Assembly (NCBI RefSeq): GCF_001456955.1
Contig: NZ_KQ758472.1
Coordinates: forward strand, 80,331-132,011
Direction of reading: 5' to 3'
Origin: Microbacterium enclense
Lineage (GTDB): Bacteria; Actinomycetota; Actinomycetes; Actinomycetales; Microbacteriaceae
DNA: 51,681 bases
The notes beneath the pieces were generated by a model. It did not search any database and was not told where the DNA came from. It saw nothing but the letters and a program-made list of their open reading frames with translations. Below are positions 35,174 to 43,158 of the stretch, piece after piece. The position numbers were made by a program, and so were the translations under genes. How positions within the stretch are numbered: the stretch's first letter is position 1; each line of letters begins with the position of its first letter.

Positions 35174-36307
35174 ATGAGCGCTCTCACCACCGCGCCCCGT
35201 CGCGCCGGGTCCCCCTCCTCGGGGATCCGGCGCGGCGAGGCCGCCGCCGGTTGGCTCTTCACCGCGCCCGTGCTCGTCATCCTGGGCGTGTTCCTGCTCG
35301 TTCCCGTGCTGATGGCGCTGTGGGTCAGCTTCTCCGACTGGACCGGACGCGGCAGCCCCTTCTCGTCGAACGTGAACTTCGTCGGTGTCGACAACTACGC
35401 CGCCGTCACGACCGGCGGCGGGCTCGCCGAACGCGACTTCGGCACGGCGCTGCGCAACAACGCCTGGTACGTGCTGCTGGTGGTGCCGCTGCAGACGGCG
35501 CTCTCGCTCTTCCTCGCGGTGCTCGTCAACCGCGCCATCCTGCGCGGGCGCGGCTTCTTCCGCACCGCGTTCTACTTCCCCTCGGTCACCAGCTCGGTGG
35601 CCATCACCGTGCTCTGGCTGTTCCTCTTCTCGGCATCCGGTGCCGTCAACGAGGTGCTGTCGTGGCTGGGCATCAACGGACCGAACTGGTTCAGCGACCC
35701 CTCCGGCGTCGTCCACAACCTCCTCGGCGCCGTGGGCATCACCAGCGGACCGGCGTTCCTCACCGGCAACACCATGCTCGGCGTCTCGTGGTGGGACTGG
35801 CTGGCGGGACCCTCGGTGGCCATGTCGGCGTTCATCCTCATGGCCGTCTTCACCACCTCGGGCACCTTCATGCTGCTGTTCATCGCGGGCCTGCAGAACA
35901 TCGGCGGCGACGTGCAGGAGGCGGCGATGATGGACGGCGCCACCGGCTGGCAGCGCTTCTGGCGCGTGACGCTCCCCCAGCTCAAGCCGGTGCTCTTCAC
36001 GGTGCTCACGCTCGGCCTCATCGGCACATGGCAGGTGTTCGATCAGATCTACACCGGCACGCAGGGCGGCCCCGGCAAGACGACGCTGACTCCGGCGTAC
36101 CTCAGCTACTCCTCTGCGTTCCTGTCGCAGCAGTGGGGCCAAGGTGCGGCGATCGCCTTCGTGCTGTTCGTGATCATCGTGGCGCTGACGATCCTGCAGC
36201 GCTTCGTGCTGCGCGACCGCCCCGTCTCGCGGCGCCGCATCCGGCAGTACGAGGTGCGCGGCAGCGGTCCGAAGCCCGCCCCTGCCGCGAAGGGAGGCAC
36301 GCGATGA
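35174..36307 (+). CDS. Sugar ABC transporter permease (MalF type)
   Basis: A 377-aa inner-membrane permease. The N-terminal helix (about 27-50, WLFTAPVLVILGVFLLVPVLMALWV) and a large extracytoplasmic loop with WFSDPSGVVHNLLGAVG are typical of MalF-like proteins. The ATPase-coupling EAA loop is GDVQEAAMMDGATGWQRF (about 250-267). It is two bases after the binding protein stop, so co-translated. Confidence 0.95.
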   Translation: MSALTTAPRRAGSPSSGIRRGEAAAGWLFTAPVLVILGVFLLVPVLMALWVSFSDWTGRGSPFSSNVNFVGVDNYAAVTTGGGLAERDFGTALRNNAWYVLLVVPLQTALSLFLAVLVNRAILRGRGFFRTAFYFPSVTSSVAITVLWLFLFSASGAVNEVLSWLGINGPNWFSDPSGVVHNLLGAVGITSGPAFLTGNTMLGVSWWDWLAGPSVAMSAFILMAVFTTSGTFMLLFIAGLQNIGGDVQEAAMMDGATGWQRFWRVTLPQLKPVLFTVLTLGLIGTWQVFDQIYTGTQGGPGKTTLTPAYLSYSSAFLSQQWGQGAAIAFVLFVIIVALTILQRFVLRDRPVSRRRIRQYEVRGSGPKPAPAAKGGTR

Positions 36308-37218
36308 CCGCCACCGCGTCCCCGCAGACCACGGTGCTCGCCGAGCAACGGTTCGGCGGGCCCGAGAAGCCGACCAAGCACCGCGTGTCGCGCAGAGCGC
36401 TGGGCTGGCAGATCGGCCTGTACGCCCTGCTGATCGTGCTCGCGCTGATCTACATCTACCCCTTCCTCGTGCAGGTGGCGACGTCGTTCAAGACGGATGC
36501 CGCCGCCGCCGCCGATCCGATCTCGCTCATGCCGCAGCCCCTGTCGCTGGCCGCATACGAAAGGCTCTTCCTCAACTCGGACTTCCCCGTCTGGTTCGCC
36601 AACTCGGCGGTCGTGACGGTGTTCGTCACGGTGGGCCGCGTCTTCTTCGCCTCGCTCGCCGGCTACGCCCTGGCGCGACTGAACTTCCGTGGGCGCGGGA
36701 TCATCTTCGCGGGGCTCGTCGCCGTCATGGCGGTGCCCACGGTCGTGCTACTGATCCCGAAGTTCCTCGTGATCAACCAGCTCGGCATCTACGACTCCTA
36801 CGCCGGCATGATCCTGCCCCTTCTCGTGGATGCCGCCGGCGTGTTCATCATGAAGAACTTCTTCGAGTCGATCCCGCCCTCGGTCGAGGAGCAGGCGCGC
36901 ATCGACGGCGCGAGCACGTTCCGCATCTTCTGGTCGGTGGTGCTGCCGATGGCGCGCCCCGCGCTCATCACGATCGTGATCCTGTCGTTCCAGGGATCGT
37001 GGAACGAGCTGAGCCACTTCGTCATCTCCACCCAGTCGCCCGAGCTGACCACGCTGACCAAGGGCGTGGCATCCCTGGCCAGCGGCCAGCTCAGTCAGGG
37101 CAGCCAGTTCCCCCTCAAACTCGCGGCCGCGGCCATCATGACGATCCCGGTCGCCGTGGTGTTCTTCATCTTCCAGCGCCGCATCATGAACGCCAGCGAA
37201 GGAGCCGTCAAAGAATGA
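36304..37218 (+). CDS. Sugar ABC transporter permease (MalG type)
   Basis: A 304-aa permease with six helices. The EAA loop is SVEEQARIDGASTFRIFWSVVLP (about 197-219). The first helix (about 38-60) is followed by a polar stretch with SLMPQPLSLAAYERLF, usual for MalG-like proteins. It overlaps the upstream permease and downstream glucosidase genes by ATGA. No ATP-binding subunit is encoded in the operon; in actinobacteria a shared MsiK-type ATPase commonly serves such importers. Confidence 0.95.
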   Translation: MTATASPQTTVLAEQRFGGPEKPTKHRVSRRALGWQIGLYALLIVLALIYIYPFLVQVATSFKTDAAAAADPISLMPQPLSLAAYERLFLNSDFPVWFANSAVVTVFVTVGRVFFASLAGYALARLNFRGRGIIFAGLVAVMAVPTVVLLIPKFLVINQLGIYDSYAGMILPLLVDAAGVFIMKNFFESIPPSVEEQARIDGASTFRIFWSVVLPMARPALITIVILSFQGSWNELSHFVISTQSPELTTLTKGVASLASGQLSQGSQFPLKLAAAAIMTIPVAVVFFIFQRRIMNASEGAVKE

Positions 37219-39164
37219 CCACCGCCCCCACCACCTCGCCCGCCGAGACGATGACCCCGGCCCCCCTGCAGCCGCTCCTGAACGACGCCCTGGTCGTGCT
37301 GCGGGCCCCCACGCAGGTGTGGTCCGACGGTTCGGGCGACATCGGCGGCGCGGCGGTGCACGGCGTCTTCCACGGCGACGTGCGCCACGTCCGCGAGCTG
37401 ACGGCGACCTGCGACGACTCGGCGATCGAGTGGATCTCGACCGCGCCCGACGGCGCCTCGCGCGTGGTCTTCGGCGGCATCCTCCGCGGTGTCGACGACA
37501 CCACGCCCGATCCGAAGGTGCGACTGCTGCGCGACCGCCGTATCGCCGACGGTGCCGTGAGCGAATCGTGGACCGTCGCCTCCCGGGTCGATCGCCCGAT
37601 CCGCACCACCCTTCGCCTGCGCCTCACCCCGGAGTTCGCGCAGCTGCACGAGGTGAAGTCGGGCCACGCGCACGCTCGGAAGGCCTCGACCTCGATCGAC
37701 GGCGCGCGGGCGACGGTGGATGCCGGGCCGCAGGGCCTCGAGCTGGTCGCGCCGGGCGCCCAGGTGGCATCCGAGGGCGCCGGACTCGACGCCGCATGGA
37801 CGGTCGAGATCCCCGCGTTCGGCGAGGTCGCGGTCGGCTGGACGCTGACGCTGCGCGACGACACGCTCGTCGTCGGCTCCGCGTCGGCTCCCGCTCGATG
37901 GGATGCCGCCGCGGTCGCCGCGTCCGCTGCCGACCCGCGTCTCGCGCGGTGGCTGCGCACGGCGCTCGACGACCTCGACGCGCTGCGGCTCGTGCTGCCG
38001 GAGCACCCCGACGACGAGTTCTTCGCCGCCGGGGCGCCGTGGTTCTTCACCCTCTTCGGGCGGGACTCGATCTGGGCGGCACGCCTGGCCCTGCCGCTCG
38101 ACCGCGAGATCGCGGCATCCACCCTCCGCGTCCTCGCGCGCCTGCAGGGTGCCGACGACGACGCGCAGACCGCGCAGGAGCCCGGCAAGATCGTGCACGA
38201 ACTGCGCGCCTCGGCGCTCGAGATCCCCGGCGAGGGCATCGTGCTGCCGCCGAAGTACTACGGCAGCGTCGATTCCACCCCCCTGTGGGTCTGTCTGCTG
38301 GCCGACGCGTGGCGCGCGGGCATGCCCGAGGCCGAGGTGCGGCAGCTGCTGCCGACGCTCCGCGGCGCCCTCGGCTGGATCCGCGACAGCGGCGACAGCG
38401 ACGGCGACGGCTTCCTCGACTACATCGACCGCCTCGGCACCGGGCTCTCGAACCAGGGCTGGAAAGACTCCGGCGATTCGATCCAGTGGCGCGACGGCCG
38501 TCTCGCCGAGGGCCCCATCGCGCTATGCGAAGTGCAGGCGTACGCCTACGAGGCCGCCCTCGCGGGCGCCGACCTGCTCCAGTACTTCGGAGAGCAGACG
38601 GACGCCGACGACATCGCGTTCTGGCGTGCGTGGGCGGCCGACCTGCGGGCGCGTTTCGCCGAGACCTACTGGGTCGAGACGGCCGAGGGCCGCTATCCCG
38701 CCGTCGCCCTCGATCGCGATAAGCGACCCGTCGACACCCTGACCAGCAACATCGGGCACCTGCTGGGCACCGGCATCCTCTCTCCCGACGAGGAGGCGCA
38801 CGTCGCGTCTCTGCTGCGCGGCGAGAGCATGTCGAGCGGATACGGCATCCGCACCATGTCGTCGGACGCCGCGGGCTACTGGCCCCTGTCGTACCACGGG
38901 GGCAGCGTGTGGGTGCACGACACCGCGATCGCCGCGCACGGCATGCTCCGCGCGGGCTTGCGCGACGACGCCCGCGCGGTCGTCGATGAGCTCCTGGATG
39001 CCGCGGAGGGCTTCGCGTACCGTGTGCCCGAGCTGCACGCCGGTGATCCGCGGAGTCACTCGTCGGTGCCGACGCCCTACCCCGCCGCCTGCCGCCCCCA
39101 GGCGTGGTCGGCCGCCGCGGCGGTGGTCTGCCTGACCGCGCTCGCGCCCACTCCCGGGGCGTGA
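37215..39164 (+). CDS. Glycogen-debranching-type glucosidase (GDE_N_bis/AGL domains)
   Basis: A 649-aa protein. Residues 20-230 form a beta-rich N-terminal domain of the GDE_N_bis type (NDALVVLRAPTQVWSDGSGDIGG...GVFHGDVRHVRELT). The C-terminal (alpha/alpha)6 toroid includes GAPWFFTLFGRDSIWAARLAL (about 274-294), KIVHELR, GIVLPPKYYGSVDSTPLWV and TSNIGHLLGTGIL, with acidic catalytic residues in the Asp-rich segments (GRDS, DSTPL). The family hydrolyses alpha-1,6 or related glucosidic bonds. With no signal peptide it acts on sugar brought in by the coupled ABC importer. Last gene of the operon. Confidence 0.9.
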   Translation: MTTAPTTSPAETMTPAPLQPLLNDALVVLRAPTQVWSDGSGDIGGAAVHGVFHGDVRHVRELTATCDDSAIEWISTAPDGASRVVFGGILRGVDDTTPDPKVRLLRDRRIADGAVSESWTVASRVDRPIRTTLRLRLTPEFAQLHEVKSGHAHARKASTSIDGARATVDAGPQGLELVAPGAQVASEGAGLDAAWTVEIPAFGEVAVGWTLTLRDDTLVVGSASAPARWDAAAVAASAADPRLARWLRTALDDLDALRLVLPEHPDDEFFAAGAPWFFTLFGRDSIWAARLALPLDREIAASTLRVLARLQGADDDAQTAQEPGKIVHELRASALEIPGEGIVLPPKYYGSVDSTPLWVCLLADAWRAGMPEAEVRQLLPTLRGALGWIRDSGDSDGDGFLDYIDRLGTGLSNQGWKDSGDSIQWRDGRLAEGPIALCEVQAYAYEAALAGADLLQYFGEQTDADDIAFWRAWAADLRARFAETYWVETAEGRYPAVALDRDKRPVDTLTSNIGHLLGTGILSPDEEAHVASLLRGESMSSGYGIRTMSSDAAGYWPLSYHGGSVWVHDTAIAAHGMLRAGLRDDARAVVDELLDAAEGFAYRVPELHAGDPRSHSSVPTPYPAACRPQAWSAAAAVVCLTALAPTPGA

Positions 39165-39284
39165 GCCCGCCGGACGGCGTCGCACTCGAGCGTCGCCGCC
39201 CGGTCCTTCCTCGGCTTCGAGGGTCGGCCGCGGCGCGCCGGTGCCGCTGCGGTGGGTGTGGGTTCGGGTTCGGCTGCGGAGTCG

Positions 39285-39353
39285 GGTTTGGGGCGGATTC
39301 CGCACCTCGGGGCGTGAAAATCTCGCCCCGACGCGCCGATCTCGCCCCAAACC
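39285..39353. repeat. 69-bp nested palindrome, copy D
   Basis: Left arm GGTTTGGGGCGGATTCCGCA, right arm TCGCCCCAAACC. Inner hairpin CGGGGCGTGAAAATCTCGCCCCG is a perfect 8-bp stem around TGAAAAT-type loop bases. Confidence 0.9.
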
Positions 39354-39413
39354 TCAGACGGACCGCCGTGTGGATGCCCAGCCGACACGGCCACGGCTGC
39401 GACTACGACCACG

Positions 39414-39482
39414 GGTTTGGGGCGGATTCCGCACCTTGGGGCGTGAAAATCTCGCCCCAACGCGCCGGTCCCGCCCCGAACA
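39414..39482. repeat. 69-bp nested palindrome, copy E
   Basis: Left 20 bases identical to copy D. The right arm is degraded (CCGCCCCGAACA). Inner hairpin TTGGGGCGTGAAAATCTCGCCCCAA is perfect over its arms. It lies 60 bp after copy D in the same orientation. Confidence 0.88.
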
Positions 39483-39489
39483 GCCCCGC

Positions 39490-39966
39490 TCAGGCGACCC
39501 GCGACACCGCACCGCCGGTCAGGCGCACCAGCTCGTCGAAAGTCAGCGGGAACACCGTGTGCGGCGTGCCACCCGCGGCCCAGATCTCGGGGAACGCCGC
39601 CAACGCCTCATCCACGACCGTCGTCAACGGCGCCGGATGCCCGGTCGGTGCGACGCCGCCGATGGGCTGCCCGGTCGCGGTGAGAACCTGCTCCGGTGTC
39701 GCCCGACGGATGCCGCCGCGCCCGAGCCTCTGCGCGAGCGCCGCCGTGTCGACGCGGTGCGCGCCGCTGGTCATGATGGGCAGCGGCGCGTCGTCGCTCC
39801 AGAACACCAGGCTGTTGGCGATGGCGCCGACCTCGACGCCGAGCGCCGCCGCGGCGAGGGCGGCCGTCGACGCGGCATCCGGAAGCACGACGATCTTCCC
39901 GGAGATCCCCGCGGCCTCCAGGGACGCGGCGACGAGACGACTGCGGGCGGGGAGGGCGTCGGTCAT
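39490..39966 (-). CDS. YbaK/EbsC-type aminoacyl-tRNA deacylase
   Basis: A 158-aa single-domain editing protein of the YbaK/ProX family, which clears Cys- or Ala-tRNA(Pro) and related mischarged tRNAs. Recognisable stretches are LGVEVGAIANSLVFW (about 41-55), SGAHRVDTAALAQRLG, TGQPIGGVAPTGHPAPL (the GGVxPxG loop with the catalytic-site Gly, about 97-113) and GTPHTVFPLTFDEL. The ATG lies 7 nt after TAGGCT on the minus strand, suggesting a leaderless message. Cytosolic. Confidence 0.93.
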   Translation of the reverse strand: MTDALPARSRLVAASLEAAGISGKIVVLPDAASTAALAAAALGVEVGAIANSLVFWSDDAPLPIMTSGAHRVDTAALAQRLGRGGIRRATPEQVLTATGQPIGGVAPTGHPAPLTTVVDEALAAFPEIWAAGGTPHTVFPLTFDELVRLTGGAVSRVA

Positions 39967-39973
39967 GCCCGCC

Positions 39974-39979
39974 AGCCTA
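39974..39979 (-). promoter_or_regulatory. -10 hexamer TAGGCT of the YbaK-type gene
   Basis: TAGGCT on the minus strand ends 7 nt before the ATG at 39966. Confidence 0.5.
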
Positions 39980-40188
39980 GGGGCGCCCGCCAGGTCGCAC
40001 GCTCCGCCCGCGGTCATCGGCTCCGGCCCGCCGGAGGGTGTGCCGCGGCAGCCCGGCCCCGACGCCACGACCCGCCGACACCCGCCCCTCGCGTGCGCAG
40101 CCCCCGCGCGCCACAATGGAGAGGGATGTCGCGACGCTGCGGCATCCGCAGAGCGCCGCCCACAAGGCGGCCGACGACAAGGAACGCG

Positions 40189-41262
40189 ATGACCAACGCA
40201 CTGCCCCTGCCCGATTTCACCCACGAACGCGTGGAGGTGATCACGGGGCGACGCAGCGGTCTGTTCGTCGCCGTGGCGCTCCACTCCTCCGTGCTCGGCT
40301 CCGCCCTCGGCGGCGCCCGCCTGTGGACCTACCCGTCGTGGACCGACGCCCTGGGCGATGCCCTGCGCCTGTCGGCCGCCATGACGCTGAAGAACGCCGC
40401 CGCAGGGCTCGACGCCGGCGGTGGCAAGAGCGTCATCGGCCTGCCCGAGGGCACGGTGCTCGACGCCGATCGTCGCCGCGCGGCCTTCCTCGACCTCGGC
40501 GACGCGGTCGAGAGTCTGGGCGGGCTGTACCGCACGGCCGAAGACGTGGGATCGACGACCGACGACATGCTCGTCGTCAGCGAGCGCACCGCGCACGTGG
40601 TCGGTCTGCCCGACTCGGTGGGCGGCTCCGGCGAACCCGCGGGGCCCACGAGCCTCGGCGTCTACGCCTCGCTCGTCGCCACGCTCGAACGCGCGGTGGG
40701 CACCTCCGACGTCGCCGGCCGGCGCATCACCATCGCCGGCCTCGGCCAGGTCGGAAGCCGACTGGCGGAGCGCCTCACGTCGGAGCACGCAGCGCTCACG
40801 GTCACCGACGTCAACCCCGCGAAGCGAGCGCTGGCAGCCGACCTCGGCGCCGCGTGGGTCGAGCCGAGCGAAGCGCACCTCGTTCCCGCCGACGTGTTCG
40901 TACCCGCCGGTATCGGCGGTGTGCTCACCGACGACGTCATCGACGCCCTCGACGCCCGGGCGGTGTGCGGCCCGGCCAACAACCCGCTGGCCGAGCGTTC
41001 GGGTGCCGACCGTCTCGCGCAGCGCGGCATCCTGTACGCGCCCGACTTCGTCGTGAACGCCGGCGGCGTGATCTACCTCGACGGCGTCGCGAAGCAGCGC
41101 GGCACGATGGACGAGATCATGGGCCGCGTCGCGGGCATCGGCGACACCATCCGCCGCGTCTTCGACGAGGCCGAGACCCGCCGGGTCACCCCGCTCGCGG
41201 CGGCCGAGGGGCTGGCCGCCGAGCGCCTGGCCGTGGGGGCGCGCAGCTCCGCCCTCGTCTGA
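40189..41262 (+). CDS. Leu/Phe/Val-type (Glu-family) amino-acid dehydrogenase
   Basis: A 357-aa NAD-dependent oxidative deaminase of the ELFV family. The substrate domain has GSALGGARLW (about 37-46) and MTLKNAAAGLDAGGGKSVI (about 65-83) with the two catalytic-site lysines; the dinucleotide domain has IAGLGQVGSRLA (about 180-191). AGPANNPL and APDFVVNAGGVI are also typical. Length and motifs fit leucine, valine or phenylalanine dehydrogenase better than glutamate dehydrogenase. The GGAACGCG ribosome site is weak. The 222 bp upstream hold a possible ACAAT -10 (about 40113-40118) and nothing else recognised. Confidence 0.92.
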   Translation: MTNALPLPDFTHERVEVITGRRSGLFVAVALHSSVLGSALGGARLWTYPSWTDALGDALRLSAAMTLKNAAAGLDAGGGKSVIGLPEGTVLDADRRRAAFLDLGDAVESLGGLYRTAEDVGSTTDDMLVVSERTAHVVGLPDSVGGSGEPAGPTSLGVYASLVATLERAVGTSDVAGRRITIAGLGQVGSRLAERLTSEHAALTVTDVNPAKRALAADLGAAWVEPSEAHLVPADVFVPAGIGGVLTDDVIDALDARAVCGPANNPLAERSGADRLAQRGILYAPDFVVNAGGVIYLDGVAKQRGTMDEIMGRVAGIGDTIRRVFDEAETRRVTPLAAAEGLAAERLAVGARSSALV

Positions 41263-41393
41263 CGCCGCGCCGGCACGCCCCGCGCCGCCCGAAGGACCCC
41301 GCCCGCCGGCGGACCATGAGCCTGCCGAGAGATCCGGAGCTCGACGCGGGAACGCAACGACGACCCCGCCTTTCGACGGGCGCGCAAAGTATG

Positions 41394-41426
41394 AACCGGA
41401 TGCCACCACCTGCGTGGCATCCGGTT
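41394..41426. terminator. Convergent terminator between dehydrogenase and lsr2
   Basis: A perfect 12-bp stem, AACCGGATGCCA (41394-41405) with TGGCATCCGGTT (41415-41426), 9-nt loop. It lies 12 bp past the lsr2 stop; on that strand CATACTTT follows. The stem includes the common GGATGCC word. Confidence 0.75.
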
Positions 41427-41438
41427 CGCTTCTGCGCG

Positions 41439-41777
41439 TCAGTGTGCGGCGTCGTACGCCTCGAGAACCGCCGCGGAGATGCGCCCGCGCGTATTGATGG
41501 AATGTCCGTTCTTCTGTGCCCAGGACCGCACGTCGGCGAGATCTCTCGTGGGGATGGCGCGACCGCGCGGTGTACGCCGGGGAGTTGCGAGGTGTGTTTC
41601 CGCGGTGCGACCGGCGGAGATGTAGGGCCGGAGCGCATCGCGCATCTTCTCGGCGTTCTGCTTCGACAGATCGATCTCGTACGCGCGCCCATCGAATGAG
41701 AACTGCACGGTCGCGCCATCGTCGATGACCGAGCCGTCGAGATCGTCGATTACCTGGGTGAAGTGCTTTTTCGCCAT
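41439..41777 (-). CDS. lsr2: Lsr2 nucleoid-associated protein, paralogue 1
   Basis: A 112-aa Lsr2. The N-terminal dimerisation domain is FTQVIDDLDGS (about 6-16) to RPYISAGR; the C-terminal DNA-binding domain (about 75-112) has DVRSWAQKNGHSINTRGRISAAVLEAYDAAH with the RGR minor-groove motif. Lsr2 bridges DNA and silences AT-rich, often foreign, genes. The ATG lies 6 nt after TAGGGT, a leaderless arrangement. It sits 89 bp downstream of the acetolactate decarboxylase gene, same strand. Confidence 0.96.
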   Translation of the reverse strand: MAKKHFTQVIDDLDGSVIDDGATVQFSFDGRAYEIDLSKQNAEKMRDALRPYISAGRTAETHLATPRRTPRGRAIPTRDLADVRSWAQKNGHSINTRGRISAAVLEAYDAAH

Positions 41778-41783
41778 GCGCCG

Positions 41784-41789
41784 ACCCTA
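41784..41789 (-). promoter_or_regulatory. -10 hexamer TAGGGT of lsr2 paralogue 1
   Basis: TAGGGT on the minus strand ends 6 nt before the ATG at 41777. Confidence 0.6.
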
Positions 41790-41866
41790 AGACGCGTACC
41801 CCGACCGTTCCGTTGGATGTAATGAGAATTCACCCTCTTGTTCGCCCACGAATGTCGGAGAGGGCG

Positions 41867-42613
41867 TCATTCCTCCGCAGAAGCCGTGTGTCCGCCGCGG
41901 TTCTCCACCGCGACGATCCGATGGTCATCGTCATGCGTGAGTTCGGTCGTGAGGAATTCCCCGTCGCGAGGCAGCCGCAGAAAAAGATCGGCGAACGCCG
42001 AGAGGCGGAGCCGCCCCTGTCGAAGGCGCACATCCAGCACATGCCCGCCGACCATCCGATCGTCGCTGAGGAAATGCAGATGCAGACCCGCCACCGTGAT
42101 GCCCTGATAGATGCGCGGCATCCAGAATCCGACGAGCGATCCCGCGCATTCACGCGTCGTGGTCTCGAGCTGCTCCGCCGCAACGTCGGCGAGGGGACGG
42201 AAAGGCGGTCGCTGGCGACGCGTGACGCGTGTCAGGACGTGCGCGAAGACACCGTCGATCCGCATCACATGGAACAGGTTGCGGCTGACGAGACGCTCCT
42301 GCACGGCCGCATCCAGACCGGGCAGGTCGAGACCGGTGACCGGCTCCGCGACGGGATCGCCGAGGCGGCAGACGTCGACGAACGGCAGGACCTCGTCGTC
42401 GGTCATCAGGCGAGGCGGGGCGTCGGCCGTGCATTCGTAGAGCTCCCCGTCGACGATGACGACCTCGCCGCCGAGCCCCTCGCAGCAGCCCACGCCGGTG
42501 TCGCCGGCCGCCCTCACATCCGCGACCGGCGACCCCTGCGAATACACACCGGCGAGAAGCGCGTCGAGCACCGCGAATTGCGTGACGGCACCCGATGCCA
42601 GTCGGACGGGCAC
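41867..42613 (-). CDS. Alpha-acetolactate decarboxylase
   Basis: A 248-aa acetolactate decarboxylase (AlsD/BudA family), turning alpha-acetolactate into acetoin. Family sequence begins VTQFAVLDALLAGVYSQ; the metal site is H178-x-H180 and H191 in LHLHFLSDDRMVGGHVLD. DGVFAHVLTRVTRRQRPPFRPLADVAAEQ with its conserved Arg, and the catalytic Glu regions, fit the family. GTG at 42613 is chosen because longer forms run into the lsr2 gene upstream, and GGAA lies 5 nt before it. No acetolactate synthase gene is adjacent. It lies between two lsr2 genes, all on the minus strand. Confidence 0.9.
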   Translation of the reverse strand: MPVRLASGAVTQFAVLDALLAGVYSQGSPVADVRAAGDTGVGCCEGLGGEVVIVDGELYECTADAPPRLMTDDEVLPFVDVCRLGDPVAEPVTGLDLPGLDAAVQERLVSRNLFHVMRIDGVFAHVLTRVTRRQRPPFRPLADVAAEQLETTTRECAGSLVGFWMPRIYQGITVAGLHLHFLSDDRMVGGHVLDVRLRQGRLRLSAFADLFLRLPRDGEFLTTELTHDDDHRIVAVENRGGHTASAEE

Positions 42614-42641
42614 ATCCGTTCCGGACGGGTCCCGACGAAAG

Positions 42642-42989
42642 TCAGGAATTCGCTTCGTTGTATGCGTCGAGAACGGTCGCGGGCACACGACCGCGGTCGC
42701 TCACGGTGTGGCCGTTGGCGCGAGCCCATTCGCGGACGGCGCCGAGGTCGACGTCGCTCTGTCGACGCGCCGTGCGTCCGCGGCGCGGCGCCGAGTTGCC
42801 GCGGGATACCGAGCGAGCGGCATCCACGTAGGGAGCGATCGCCGAATAGAATTTGTCGGCATTTCGGTCGGAAAGGTCGATCTCATACGCTCGCCCCTCC
42901 ACCGAGAAGGTGATCTGCTTTCCCTGACCATCCTCGAGAACGGTGCCGTCGAGGTCATCCACGAGGTGGGTAATGTGCTTCATAGCCAT
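42642..42989 (-). CDS. lsr2: Lsr2 nucleoid-associated protein, paralogue 2
   Basis: A 115-aa second Lsr2. Dimerisation part [20 protein letters not shown]-binding part [32 protein letters not shown] with RGR motif. About half of its residues match paralogue 1 by eye. An ATG two codons further (42983) is also possible. TATTCT lies 10 nt upstream on the minus strand in a short AT-rich stretch (43000-43065), a possible autoregulatory target. The downstream decarboxylase starts 28 bp after its stop, so the two may share a transcript. Confidence 0.95.
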   Translation of the reverse strand: MAMKHITHLVDDLDGTVLEDGQGKQITFSVEGRAYEIDLSDRNADKFYSAIAPYVDAARSVSRGNSAPRRGRTARRQSDVDLGAVREWARANGHTVSDRGRVPATVLDAYNEANS

Positions 42990-42999
42990 AATGCGTAAA

Positions 43000-43005
43000 A
43001 GAATA
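43000..43005 (-). promoter_or_regulatory. -10 hexamer TATTCT of lsr2 paralogue 2
   Basis: TATTCT (minus strand), preceded by TG one base upstream, lies 10 nt before the ATG at 42989. Confidence 0.5.
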
Positions 43006-43100
43006 CACCTCACGGAATCAATTAACGCGACATCACGAATTGTGTGTCATGATCGCGGGCGCGCGGGCGTCGACGGATAGGCAGGAGGCGCGCAAGGGAC

Positions 43101-43106
43101 TATCCT
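43101..43106 (+). promoter_or_regulatory. -10 hexamer TATCCT of the amino-acid permease gene
   Basis: TATCCT lies 52 nt before the GTG start at 43159, giving a leader of about 45 nt with an AGAGGAAG ribosome site. Confidence 0.5.
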
Positions 43107-43158
43107 CCGGGGGTGGTGTCCGCTCCCCGGACGCCGCCCGAGACAGAGGAAGCACCGC

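Larger units (their letters stand above)
39165..39489. other. Gene-free region with two 69-bp repeats
   Basis: The 325 bp between the glucosidase and the convergent YbaK-type gene hold copies D and E of the 69-bp palindrome and no credible gene. Confidence 0.8.

Noticed and set aside
43020..43158. Riboswitch upstream of the amino-acid permease
   Set aside because: The predicted leader is only about 45 nt and shows no known aptamer features.
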